In this document: piece by piece, positions 18,636-27,914 of the stretch
Layout of the letters: each line of letters begins with the position of its first letter
Position numbering within the stretch: the stretch's first letter is position 1
Source of the DNA: Haplosporangium gracile
Taxonomy: Eukaryota > Mortierellomycota > Mortierellomycetes > Mortierellales > Mortierellaceae
NCBI GenBank assembly: GCA_015499985.1
Contig: JAAAUF010000542.1
Coordinates: 1-27,914, forward strand
Length of the DNA: 27,914 nucleotides
Direction: 5' to 3'
Program-made: the position numbers and the translations under genes
Notes under the pieces: generated by a model
Seen by the model: only the letters and a program-made list of their open reading frames with translations
Database searches by the model: none
What the model was told of the DNA's origin: nothing

Positions 18636-21600
18636 CTATTGCTGTTGTTCCTGCTGCCGTTGTTGCTGTTGCTGTCCTTGCTGCAAGCAAGGGGGCGATG
18701 CACATGATGATGGAGATGGAGCACCTACAAGGGTTGCTGCACTAGCGCTCTCCGAGAGTGGCGAGACAGGCGAAATCGGCGCGACCGACGATGGCTTGGC
18801 GCTCTCTTTAGTCGTTGCCACCACTTCGACCACCACAAGAGAAGTCACAGTGGTCTTTGTGTTACCCTGGCCCTGGGCCTGGCCTTGGCTGATGAAAGAA
18901 GAAGGAGGCGAACCTGGTGTGGCCAAGGAAGGAACTGTTTGAGAGGACGACATCGACAAGCTAGAAGAAGGCGACGGCTGCAGTTGTACCTGCGCCTGCA
19001 CTAGTGCCTGGTCTTGAGCTTGGGCTAGGATAGGGAAGGTTCGAGATCGAGTCGCCCCCACGGATGGTGAAAGAGGCGCCTCGCCTGGTTCTCGGACGAG
19101 CAGCACTACCAACTCGACTTCAACATCCTGCGTCTGTAGTCCTTCTCCTTCCACTATCACCTCCTTTTTTTGCTGCTGCTCCCCTTCCACTGCTGATTCC
19201 AAAGACGGGTCCGCCTCTGTTGTTGAAGCTGCTGCTGTCTGTTGTTGTTTGACTCCTTGTTGGCCTAAAGTAGGATGCTGTCCACCAGTCACAACAGAGC
19301 CTGCAGAAGCGGCGGTAGTGGTAGAGTATGACAAAGACGCGAGGGAGGGAGAGGACACAAACTGAGTCTGGACCATACTGACTTGCCATTCGCCAGCAGT
19401 GCCCGGGGTCGGCCGCCCCCAGAGGGAACGCATCTTGCTGTTGAACTGGATCCACTCGGGCAATTTGCGCCCGGGTCTCGCGGCCAAATCAGCTCGTTCG
19501 ACATTAATCGATGACAAACTGGCAGACGGACGATGATAGTGACCACTTCTTTGTTGTTGCAGGTCTTGCACTTGGGCTACATTGTTGGGGTCAGTGACAA
19601 GGTAGGCCCGGTATTCACCTGGCAATGGAGCAGCTGCTGGGTCTCCGAAAAAGATGGACGACCGAGGAGACATGGGTGGTGGGGACGAGGGAAGGAAGGG
19701 AGGGGACATCATTGGAGGTAGTGGTGGAGACATGGCTCGAGAAAGGCTTGTATGCTGAGTTAGCAATCGAGGAGACGAGGGGGACGACGACATGGGATCC
19801 TGGATCGAGGAGGTCGAGTGGAAGGCGGCTCCAATGGTGGCCTTGACGAACCGGCGAGGGATCACTGCATTTGCAACAGGAGCAGATGCGAAGATTGAGT
19901 AAGAGACGGGTCGCATCCGATCCATCGAGTGCCGAGTCAAGGGCAGTTGGGAGTGGATGGAAGGCATGTGGGAAACCCCGTTGCTGAGGCTATGACTGTG
20001 TTCTGGCGCAGAGTGTGGGGATGGGCTGGTGGGGACTACAGGAGTAGTGGCTGAAGAAGACTTCTTGGACGAAGATGATATGATAGAAGTGCTTGTTGTA
20101 AAAAAACTTTGAAAGACCTGGGTTGGCACTGGTGGCTCGATGGTTCCTAGCTCATAAGGAAGAGAACGATGACGGTGGTCATGCCCGTCACTGTTCCAAT
20201 CGACAGACTTGCCATGTGTGTCCCCTCTCGCCATCTCACTCTCGTGCGTCGCCGGGTCCGAGATCCACTCAGAAGTCTCCTTCTGGCCCTTGTTACTGGT
20301 GTTGTTCTTGCACACAGAGACATTCCTAAATGTCTGGTTGCTAGGAACAACCATCCACTTGGTGGTCTCATGAGGTCCCTCCTTACCGATCGAGTAGATA
20401 GAACCACGGTTCTCTTCACTCGCGCTGCTGTTCTCCTCTGTCGCACTGACCTGGCCATCGCCAGTACCCTTGCCTTTGCTGCTGCTGCTGTGAGAAGATG
20501 AGCCTGCGACGTAGGACCATGAGGGTAAGCTGGCAGAGAAGGCAGAGAGAGGCGAGATAGGTTCATCGTTCGACTGCAGGAACTCGACAATCGATCGTCG
20601 TTGAAAGGATCCAGGACCAGCGTGTACACTTGGCTGGCCCTCCTTTGTAAAGGGCGCCTCTGATCCAGTCACGGGTGCTGTACGGCTTGATGAAAATGAA
20701 GCTATGCTGTCTCTGTCAGAGTCGACGTCAGGGACTTGTAGAGTTGATGTCCATGAATGAAGAGGAGGAGGCACTGAAGAAGCACGACCCAAGTCCAGGA
20801 AGGAAGGCATGATTGATGAAGGCGCCTTGGTGCTGCGAGAGGTGCCTTTGACGAGCTCAGAAATGGTCATACTGCTCGACCCAGTCATTAATGCTCCAGA
20901 GTCAGAGTGATGAATACCATCACTCAGACCTCGATACTCTGGCTCGCTCTCCCAACTATCACCCACAAACTCTACATCTCGGTTGAGTCGCACCCCTTTG
21001 GGCCTCATCAAGAAGGTGGATGGTGTCCATGGTCTCTGACCCTCCTTGTTCGAATTCGATCGATTCACCCGCCGATCCTCCTCCATCTCTTCGTCAGAGT
21101 TCCCCCCACTGTCTTGTCGTTCATCAATCGAAGTATTGCACTCGCTCATGCTCGCCATGTAACCCGTTCCATTCGACAAGAACGAGTGGCATGGTCGCAC
21201 GGTCTGGCAAGCAGAATCGATACCCAGCCGTCGTGCCATTACTGCTGTTGCATCTCGCTTAGTCGCATGATCGTTGATGGCATTCTTGTCCTTGACCAGC
21301 TTGGAGTGGCGCCTGGACCCCTTCTTGAAGATGGAAGAGCTCCTGTCAGACAGCTTTCTTGGTGCCGACTCTGAGGGAGGTTTGGAACTTGGTTTAGTGC
21401 CAGAAGCGACTTGGCCTGGCTCGGTTGTGTTATTCTGTTGGGTGAGGACTGAGGGACTGGAGGCATTAGTGGAGGTGGAGATGCCTGCACCAGAGTCGTA
21501 GAGGCTGATTCTATTACCATTGACAAACTCAAACCTATTGGACTCGAAAGGATAGCCGACCAAGATTTTCTTCAGACTGAATGTCAATGGTTCACTCATC

Positions 21601-24350
21601 CGCCGCCGATTCATTTCGGCTGCTGTCGCCTATGAACAGAACAGAAACATCCTTTGTTAGCTTAACTTCAACTATTCCATTAGCGCACTTTTTTTCTCAC
21701 AAGCAGTAGTACTTACAGCTGCGGACAGTTCCTCCTTGCCAGGGTTCTTGTCCCCAAAGATCTGGTCAAGAATCGAAGTGCGTTTGGAACTACCACTGCT
21801 CCCGCCCTCATCGCCCGATGTCGTCGTATGTATATGTGGACCGTGCTTGGCAACATATTTTTCGCTGTAGCTATCATGATGTCCAACCGAAGGATTGTCC
21901 TCATAACTCGACCGGTACTCTGGCTCGCCATGCGGTAGTACCTCTGCCGTAGGCTGTCGACGACGCTGTGACTTTACATTCAATCCATTACTACCATTCT
22001 CATCTCCACCACTCAGAGACCGGATACGTCCTCCTTCCAAATCCCCGCTCATTGTTGGCTTGATGGGTCCATCCTGTCTTCTCAATCGCTTGCAGTACCG
22101 AGTGACCATGAACCAGATAGCAATCATGACTGGTGTCGCACAAGCAATACCCACCGCAACCTTGACGCCAATGGGACCAATACTGCCGTGGTGTTGGTTA
22201 CTTGTCTTATCAACGTGAGGTTTGGCTACATAGGAGGGCCCTTGGTCGTTTGCCCAGATCATAAACTCGGTCGAAGCCAGCTGGCCCAGGCTGTTGCGTA
22301 CGAGCCAGCGGACACGAAGAATCATGTCGCAAGGGATGTGACCCTGAAGCGCGATCTTGCCTTCTTCAGAGGACGTTGTTGTTGTTGGTGATGGTATAGG
22401 CAAGTTGGATGTGAAGGAGGTGTGATTGAACCAATTGGGAATCAACGGAGAGGGACCAGCCTCTCGATTGTTCATGCTCTGCTGGCCCCAAAGGTCTGTG
22501 TATGAACAACCTGAGTTGGTGTGGGTAACAGAGGTATTCAAGAGCGGGTTGATAGGGCTCGCACCGAGCTTTGTAATGCTCGTATTGTTCGCAGTAGACT
22601 TGACTTGAGATGGGATCATGTCGATGGGCTCAAAGAGAAACTTGTGCTCAACTGGGAGAACAGTAGCTTCGGTAGGGTATGAAAGAAGAGATGCGGGCAA
22701 AAGATCGACGTTGAACAACTCGCCTCTCCTAACCCAAACATCAGGAACTGGATGAAGAAATGAGAATGGAGTGGTACTGGAAAAAACTTGGAGCTTGAAG
22801 ATGGAAGACGTGTTGAATGAATCGGCCACCTCGACGTCCAGGATAAGTCTTTCGGGAATGTCGTGAGGTAGGTCCCCAGTTAAAGTCCAATTGGTGTGGT
22901 CAAACGAGAGCCAGCTCGGAAGAGTGTTGTTGAATAGGGACAGTTCCTGGGTGGTCTCTGTTGAAAGAACCATGTCGATCTGGGTAATGTACGGTGCCCG
23001 ATACCGGATAGGCTGTAATGTTGTCGATGATTCTTCGTTGTTCATGGTGCTATGAATGGCAGAGGTACTGTTAAATACTAGCGTGGAGAGAGCTGCAGTA
23101 GCGGCAGCCGTGCGGGCCGGTTGTGAACATCCGTCGATGCGAAAGATCTCTGCGCCCAGTTGAAAGTTGATGTGTCGCTGTTGGGGTTCAAGAACCAGAT
23201 CAGGGAGGTAACTTTGCCAGACTTGGCTCCACTCCTGAGAATAATAGAGGCTGGAGGACGAACATGATCGTAAAGGGTAAGTTGAGAGACTCAGCGAATG
23301 AGCACGGATCTTGATAGTGAAGCGATCTGTTGCCTGGGTGTAACCGGGAACAGAGGATGCAGCGACGGTGATGGTGAGGATGGTGGTCCGTTTGTATGTT
23401 CCGATGGGGGGCGAGCCCGAGAACTCGAGTGAGGACGTGTTGAATTTGAGCCAGGACGGGAGTGTGGTTGAGATATCTGTCTTGGCATAGTAGGTGATGG
23501 GTCCCGCTGACGAGATGACTTCAGAGCTGCTTGCAGCACCGGCAGAGGATGCTGCAACAACGAAGGTCTGAGGGTCGAGCTGAATCCTTAGGGGGCTGGC
23601 CTGTCCTTCCCAGACCTCTGCATCCGCATAGGGCTCAAATATTGATGGAACTGCCTCTTTCCCTGTTACCGTCGCCCCGCTGCTTGTTGCTGAACCACCT
23701 TGATCCACCCGTCGCTGCAGATGCAGTTGTTGCTGTGGTTGGCGGTTCTGTTCCTGCTGTTCCTGCTCCTGCTCCTGCTGTTGTTCCTGTTCCTGTACCT
23801 CCTCTTGAAGGTCCTGCTTCTGTTGGGAGAGTTGTTGTGAAATTGGGAGAGTCTGAATAATCCCGGGGGGTGCATCGAATCCTGATGCTGAGGCAACCAG
23901 GAATGAGAGATTCATGATATCGGTTGTTGTTACTGTAGTATCTGCTGTCAAGTGTGAAGGTGACGACGACGAGGCAGATGTTGATTTAAGAACACGGAGG
24001 TGCACGTTATGAAACCCAATGTCTGCGTTGGTGGGTGTTCCTGAGAATGTCCGTGTAGCAGCATCAAAGGAGAGCCATGGCGCCAAGGGTTGCACAAATT
24101 CAAAACCCCATGCGCCCAGCAAGGACAAGTGGTCCTGACTGTTGAACGAATAGAGAATGGCGTCGTGTTGAAGTGTGAACGTAAAGAAGGTGGACTCACG
24201 TGCTAGAGGGAGGAGCAGTGAGGGATGAGGAAGGGGGAATTCGATGGCAGGGTCTGATGAAGAGGAAGAGGGTCGTGAATGGGCGAAGAGGGGGGTCGCG
24301 ATTAGGAAGAGAGTCACACAAATCTGTATTGGGAAGAACCGAAGGATCAT
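18636..24350 (-). CDS. Axl2-like cadherin-domain type I membrane protein (~1875 aa)
   Basis: Two exons, 24350-21717 and 21629-18636, join in phase 0 over an 87-nt intron (GTAAGT...CATAG), so MNRRRMSEPL is not a separate start. A signal peptide (residues 1 to about 23) precedes dystroglycan-type cadherin-like repeats, each with the L-P-x-W-L-x-F...G-x-P signature: LAPWLSFDAATRTFSGTP (about 89-106), LPSWLKFNTSSLEFSGSP (about 297-314) and LPSWLSFDHTNWTLTGDLP (about 477-495), with a fourth, looser module before the membrane. A Gln/Glu tract fills about 171-208. The membrane segment is about 729-751, followed by RYCKRLRRQ. The tail of over 1100 residues is Ser/Pro-rich and carries LPEWIQFNSKMRSLWGRPTP (about 1600), a repeat-like signature on the cytoplasmic side. 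Yeast Axl2 (about 820 aa) marks axial bud sites; here a role in polarity or wall growth is inferred. The first stop is TAG in polyGln; the frame may run on to TGA at 18435. Confidence 0.75.
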
Positions 24351-24721
24351 CTTTTTGATTGGTGGAGGATTGAGTTGTGGTAGGTAGAAGAGTAAAAGAG
24401 TGTAAAAAAAGGATACGTTGACCCTAAGTGGATCGAAAAGTTGTCAGTAAGGTATAGTTAGAACATAGTTAGATCAGATAGGTATGTGAAGGTCAACAGT
24501 ATAGGGATAGGGCGTCAGAGACACACACCTTTTTGATGAATGTTTCTTCTTTGTGTTACTGAAGCAAATACGAACAACAGACAAGAGAAAAAAGAAGGAT
24601 CGAATGGGAGGATGATCTTGGGTGTATAAGTAGGATGAAAGGATATGAAAGTAAGTCGAATACGATGGAGATGCAGGAGGGAAAAAGTAGATATAAAAGC
24701 GAAATGAAAGGCGAATCAGAT

Positions 24722-24828
24722 GGAGGAAGGAGAAGAAGAGGACAGAAAGAAGAGGGGAAGAAGAGGGAAGAAGAGGGAAAGAAGAGGGAAAGAGGAGGTA
24801 AGGGAAAGAGAAGAAAAGAGAAGAAGGA
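24722..24828. repeat. Polypurine tract with degenerate AAGAAGAGGG units
   Basis: About 107 bp of purines with only two pyrimidine interruptions (24743 and 24799), including several near-copies of GAAGAGGGAAA around 24755-24795. Such homopurine-homopyrimidine tracts with partial mirror symmetry can form triplex DNA; that is known chemistry, not shown here. Confidence 0.8.
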
Positions 24829-25465
24829 TGCAAAGACATGTAGAAGCAGGAGCCCCAGCAGCGTTGATTGTGATCCATGAAGAGGACGGGATGGAGGGAG
24901 ATTGGACCATTATTATTTTTTTGTTTATCACAGGAAGGAACGAAGGAAAGGGTGCATGGAGCTGGCCCTGAATATCATTTGGTGCGGTGTGTTTTCTGTC
25001 TGCCAGGAGGCTGGAGACATAGACAGTGAGCGAGAAGGGGGAGAGAGAGGACAAGGATGGCTGAAGATGAGCAGCAATGGTGTGTTGAAAGAGGAGGTAG
25101 AAAGAGAACACTCTTACACCATTCTTGTAGAGAGAGAAGAACACGAATAGCAATTTTGGGGGATACACCACTCAAAGGGGTTTGGATGTCCTCTCTCTGT
25201 CTCTGTCTTGTCCTCTCTGTCCTTCTTTATCTGCCTGTCGTTGTATCCGGCTTTCTGTTTTTTTATATGCTAACCCTCCGAAAGGAAGGAAACGGTGACA
25301 ACGGACATATTAACGACCCCAATTGCCCTCCTTTGCATAATTCATTCATTCATTCATCTATTCAATTCTTCCTCTCCATTTTCTCTTTTTCTGCATGGTA
25401 AGCAAGTGAGACTAAGTTTTCTTTTTTGTCGTCCTCCTTTCTCAATGGCCCTCTCTCTCTCTCAT

Positions 25466-25494
25466 CCCCCCCCCTTTTTTTTTTTTTTTTTTTT
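25466..25494. repeat. C9T20 homopolymer block
   Basis: Nine C followed by twenty T, preceded by a (CT)n run at 25450-25462. Length is likely unreliable in the assembly. Confidence 0.85.
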
Positions 25495-26267
25495 GAAGTC
25501 TTTCATCTTTTTTACAATGATCCTCTATCTTTTTCTTTTGCTTTCTCATTATTCTATCTCTTTTCTTTCTCCTTGACTTTGTTTTCTCAATCTCGGGATA
25601 GATATTTTCTCTTGTGGTTGGTTTGTTCGCGATCCACTTTATTTTTTATCGTTTTGCCCTGAAAAACATGTTGAGAGCTCCTTTGTATGTTATTTTTGAA
25701 TATAACGAGGGGAAGTACACAGTACCATACCCGTTCAACTCCACAGGTGGCGTCCGGGAACTAGCAGCTGTTTGAAGAGATGTTTCTGCATATTTTGAGG
25801 GTGGGAAACGGAGGGTTGGGAAAAAAAAGAGAGGGAGAGAAGGACTATGAACTCCTTTCTGAGCGAAAAAAATAATAATATGCGAATGGTAACAAAAAGA
25901 GAGTGGCAAAAGGGGGATGAATGGAAAGAGAAAAAAATTGTATCAGAAACACAGGAGTTCTATCCTTGTGCTCATTCATATTTTTGTGGTGTCCCCTTTT
26001 GTTTGCCTTTTGCGATTATTCCTCTCTTCTCTCTCTCCTACTCGTTTGTTACACTTCAACCCTCGGAATGGATGCTATGTGCGATGAAAGGGCAGTCTTG
26101 AGAAGGAAAAAAAAGGGAGACATGAGGTGAAGAGAAAAAAAGAGAAGAGTGGTGAGTAGGGCCTGAGAAGGAAACAGGGATAGCACAAAAAGGGAGAGAT
26201 CACAAGAGAAAGAGAGGTGCGCGAGAGGTTGATGAGGTAGGGGAAGAGGGAGAGAGAGAGAGATAGT

Positions 26268-26279
26268 GGGGGGGGGGGG
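26268..26279. repeat. G12 homopolymer
   Basis: Twelve consecutive G after a (GA)n run at 26250-26263, inside a 170-bp purine-rich segment. Confidence 0.85.
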
Positions 26280-26547
26280 AACAGGCACCGATGGAAGAAA
26301 GAAAAAAAGGAGTGTGGTAGGACAAGCAAGAAGCAGATAAGTCATCGTAGGAGGAGAGAATCTACCGCAGGACAACAAAAAAAAGAGAGACCCTGCCTTG
26401 TCTGTTGACACAGCATTGGGGATTGAATCATCAGAGTGGTCATGTGCAGAGAGTAGCCAGTAGGCTTGGGTAAGCTTTAAGAATGTTCGCTACTATCTAG
26501 GATTTTTGCCTGAAACACGCTGTGGTTGTAGCTAATGTTCTGTAATG

Positions 26548-26680
26548 ACGCGTTGTGTTGAGTGAAGTAGCCGTTTTATCTTCATACGACCAAAAGAAGA
26601 CACCATGACGCGTCTTGTGAGTCTCTTTCTCTTTTCGTGTCATGATCGCTGAGCACCGATCATTTCATTTAGTGGCGCGC
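26548..26680 (+). promoter_or_regulatory. Paired ACGCGT (MCB-like) boxes and an E2F-like GGCGCGC upstream of the Vms1-like gene
   Basis: ATGACGCGT occurs twice, with the ACGCGT cores at 26548-26553 and 26608-26613, exactly 60 bp apart. TGGCGCGC follows at 26673-26680. ACGCGT is the MluI cell-cycle box bound by MBF-type (Swi6/Mbp1) factors in yeasts. The group lies 345-480 bp upstream of the ATG at 27025. Whether it acts on this gene is inference. Confidence 0.4.
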
Positions 26681-26978
26681 GTCTTCTTTTTATTGTAATA
26701 AGCGGTCAGACATGTCGGTGACTGTTTCATCAGAAGGATGTATTCTTGTCCGCGGTCTATTGGAGTCCTCCGCCATTTTTTTTTTCTCCCCTTTGTCAGC
26801 GCCCAGCCTGCGTCGGGGGGTTTTTTTATCTCTGCTGAAGAATCCGTCTGCTCCATTGGATCCAACGGCATCTCTCTTCCCCCTCTCCCTTTTAAGAAAA
26901 GCATCTTTTTCTGTCTTCTTCTTTCTCCTCTTTACTTCTTTCCCACTCCTCAGCCTCTTTAGATCTTCCCTTTTCACT

Positions 26979-26985
26979 TGTATAA
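26979..26985 (+). promoter_or_regulatory. TATA-like element near the Vms1-like start
   Basis: TATAATA, 40 bp before the ATG at 27025, after a long pyrimidine-rich stretch (about 26870-26975). It is close to the start for a TATA box, so it may instead lie in the leader. The start context is GACACGATGAAC. Confidence 0.3.
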
Positions 26986-27024
26986 TACACATCACACTCA
27001 CCGAAACAAAAAAAAATAGACACG

Positions 27025-27615
27025 ATGAACATCAGCAACAGCAATCTTCCCACAGACGACAACATCCACGCAACCGCGTCGTCCACCTCCGCCCACGCAG
27101 AATCTAAGCACACCACCACCGCCACTGATGCCACCATTACAGCTTCCACCGGTCCTACAACACCCTTGTCAGTGTTCTTTCTGCCCCAAGACCTAATCAC
27201 CTCCCTGGTCCCTCAAGTCCCCACAGATACCCTCGGCCTCCTTCCCTCCCTCTCTCTCGAACCAGCACGCGACACCAACAACGATAACGCCGAAAGAACT
27301 ACAACACCCGCAGTGGCCACCTCGCTGGACTCTGCAGTGCCCTCCTGCCGTATCTGTGGAATCGCTAACCTCGAATCGGTCGAGAAGCAGCGCGAGCATG
27401 TCCGCCTTGACTGGCATAGGTATAACCTCAAGCAGCAGTTACTCGACAAGTCTGCCCGGCCCATTACTGAACTGCAGTTCGAGAACATGATTCAGGATCT
27501 GTCGAGCATATCTGGATCTGATACCGATGACAGTGATGATGATAACCAGCAGAGGACTGGAACTGCGGCTGCTACAGTAGGCTCTAATAATTCGACCGCA
27601 GTCAACTCTATTCGT

Positions 27616-27647
<32 letters not shown>

Positions 27648-27914
27648 CGACGACCAGGAGGCACTGATCCAATCGCTGATGAAGAAGTTGGAGTTGACGG
27701 TTAAGCAGAACCAGAATGCTCGGAACCAGGATCCGGTCTTGGTGCTTCAACAGCAGGCCCTGGAACAGCAACTTCAGGAGGCTCGATCTTCGCCTTTTAT
27801 CTGGTTCACGAGCACATTGTACGATGAGACTGTTCGTTTGGGAATCTACAAGAATGCGTTGCCGAACCGTGGTCTGTGTGAAGATGTGGTCGAGTACCTC
27901 AAAACGGTCCAGTT
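27025..27914 (+). CDS. Vms1/ANKZF1-like peptidyl-tRNA hydrolase, 5' part (cut by window end)
   Basis: A single frame is open from the ATG at 27025 to the window end (296 codons plus 2 nt) with no visible intron. Residues 1 to about 100 are Thr/Ala-rich. A zinc finger follows: C108-x2-C111-x13-H125-x5-H131, inside EHVRLDWHRYNLKQQL, then ELQFENMIQDLSSISGSDTD. This order (CxxC finger, DWHRYNLK, SISGS) is characteristic of Vms1/ANKZF1. These proteins act at stalled 60S ribosomes, where the VLRF1/release-factor-like domain cleaves the tRNA of Ltn1-Rqc2 products; Vms1 also binds Cdc48 through a C-terminal VIM. Here the VLRF1 domain is just starting (SPFIWFTSTLYDETVRLGIY, about 256-275); the catalytic Gln loop, ankyrin repeats and VIM lie outside the window. 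A (GA)5 Gly-Ala run (199-207) sits in the linker. Divergently transcribed from the Axl2-like gene. Confidence 0.85.

Larger units (their letters stand above)
24351..27024. other. Divergent intergenic region between the Axl2-like and Vms1-like genes
   Basis: About 2.67 kb with no supported gene. It must hold the promoters of the Axl2-like gene (leftward) and the Vms1-like gene (rightward). Much is strand-asymmetric: plus-strand purine tracts at about 24714-24830 and 26100-26290, and pyrimidine tracts at about 25190-25600. Lys/Glu/Arg-rich and Phe/Ser/Leu-rich open frames here are translations of those tracts. TATAAAA occurs on plus at 24692-24698 and on minus at 25267-25261, neither well placed for a known start. 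Confidence 0.6.

Noticed and set aside
18621..18638. TAG reassigned to Gln in this organism
   Set aside because: The TAGs are confined to one repeat tract and to broken or uncertain sequences, and the intact genes give no sign of sense TAG codons. Local mutation, splicing or readthrough explains them more simply.
21600..21614. A separate gene starting MNRRRMSEPL at 21614
   Set aside because: A phase-0 GT-AG intron (21716-21630) joins it directly to the membrane-protein exon upstream.
24635..24971. Lys/Glu/Arg-rich open frames on the plus strand
   Set aside because: They are translations of a polypurine tract, with no start context, splice or domain support.
1..27914. CRISPR arrays, bacterial operons, rRNA or tRNA genes
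   Set aside because: No spaced direct repeats, no tRNA-like B boxes with paired arms and no rRNA-like sequence were seen by eye. A tRNAscan run would settle the tRNA point.

Overview
This is a eukaryotic, almost certainly fungal window. Genes are split by short GT-AG introns with GTAAGT/GTATGT-type donors and CTAAC-like branch points. Proteins carry long Ser, Gln, Asn and His runs, and the spaces between genes are full of polypurine/polypyrimidine tracts. The style, a decayed Crypton-like recombinase and an Axl2-like cadherin-fold protein together suggest an early-diverging filamentous fungus such as Mortierellomycota/Mucoromycota. That placement is inference; no taxonomic marker is present.

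Layout from left to right. (1) 158-1894, minus: the 5' six exons of a Rieske [2Fe-2S]-type protein, whose 3' end lies outside the window. (2) 2270-5540, minus: a broken tyrosine recombinase of the Crypton/Ndc10-GCR1_C type, with stops and frameshifts. A short spliced acidic reading frame just 5' of it (5568-6235) may be its N-terminus. (3) 6786-14840, minus: a four-exon gene for a coiled-coil, low-complexity protein of about 1966 aa that I cannot name. Its 1.2 kb second intron could hold an alternative promoter. (4) 16279-18115, minus: a four-exon gene for a SOSS-B/NABP-like OB-fold ssDNA-binding protein with a Gly/Pro/Met- and Asn-rich tail. (5) 18636 (or 18435)-24350, minus: a two-exon gene for an Axl2-like type I membrane protein of about 1875 aa with cadherin-like ectodomains. 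(6) 27025 to the window end, plus: the 5' part of a Vms1/ANKZF1-like ribosome quality-control gene, divergent from gene 5 across a 2.7 kb intergenic region.

The genes do not form a pathway; this is an ordinary chromosomal neighbourhood (ssDNA binding, polarity or cell surface, stalled-ribosome rescue) with one dead mobile element. I found no new multi-gene system. The points most worth checking are two in-frame TAG codons inside a polyGln tract, followed by 61 open, coding-like codons, at the end of the Axl2-like gene; the recombinase relic and its acidic 5' neighbour; the exon structure of the Rieske gene, including a 23-nt microexon; and paired ACGCGT boxes exactly 60 bp apart upstream of the Vms1-like gene. 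All exon joins were made by eye from splice signals and reading phase.
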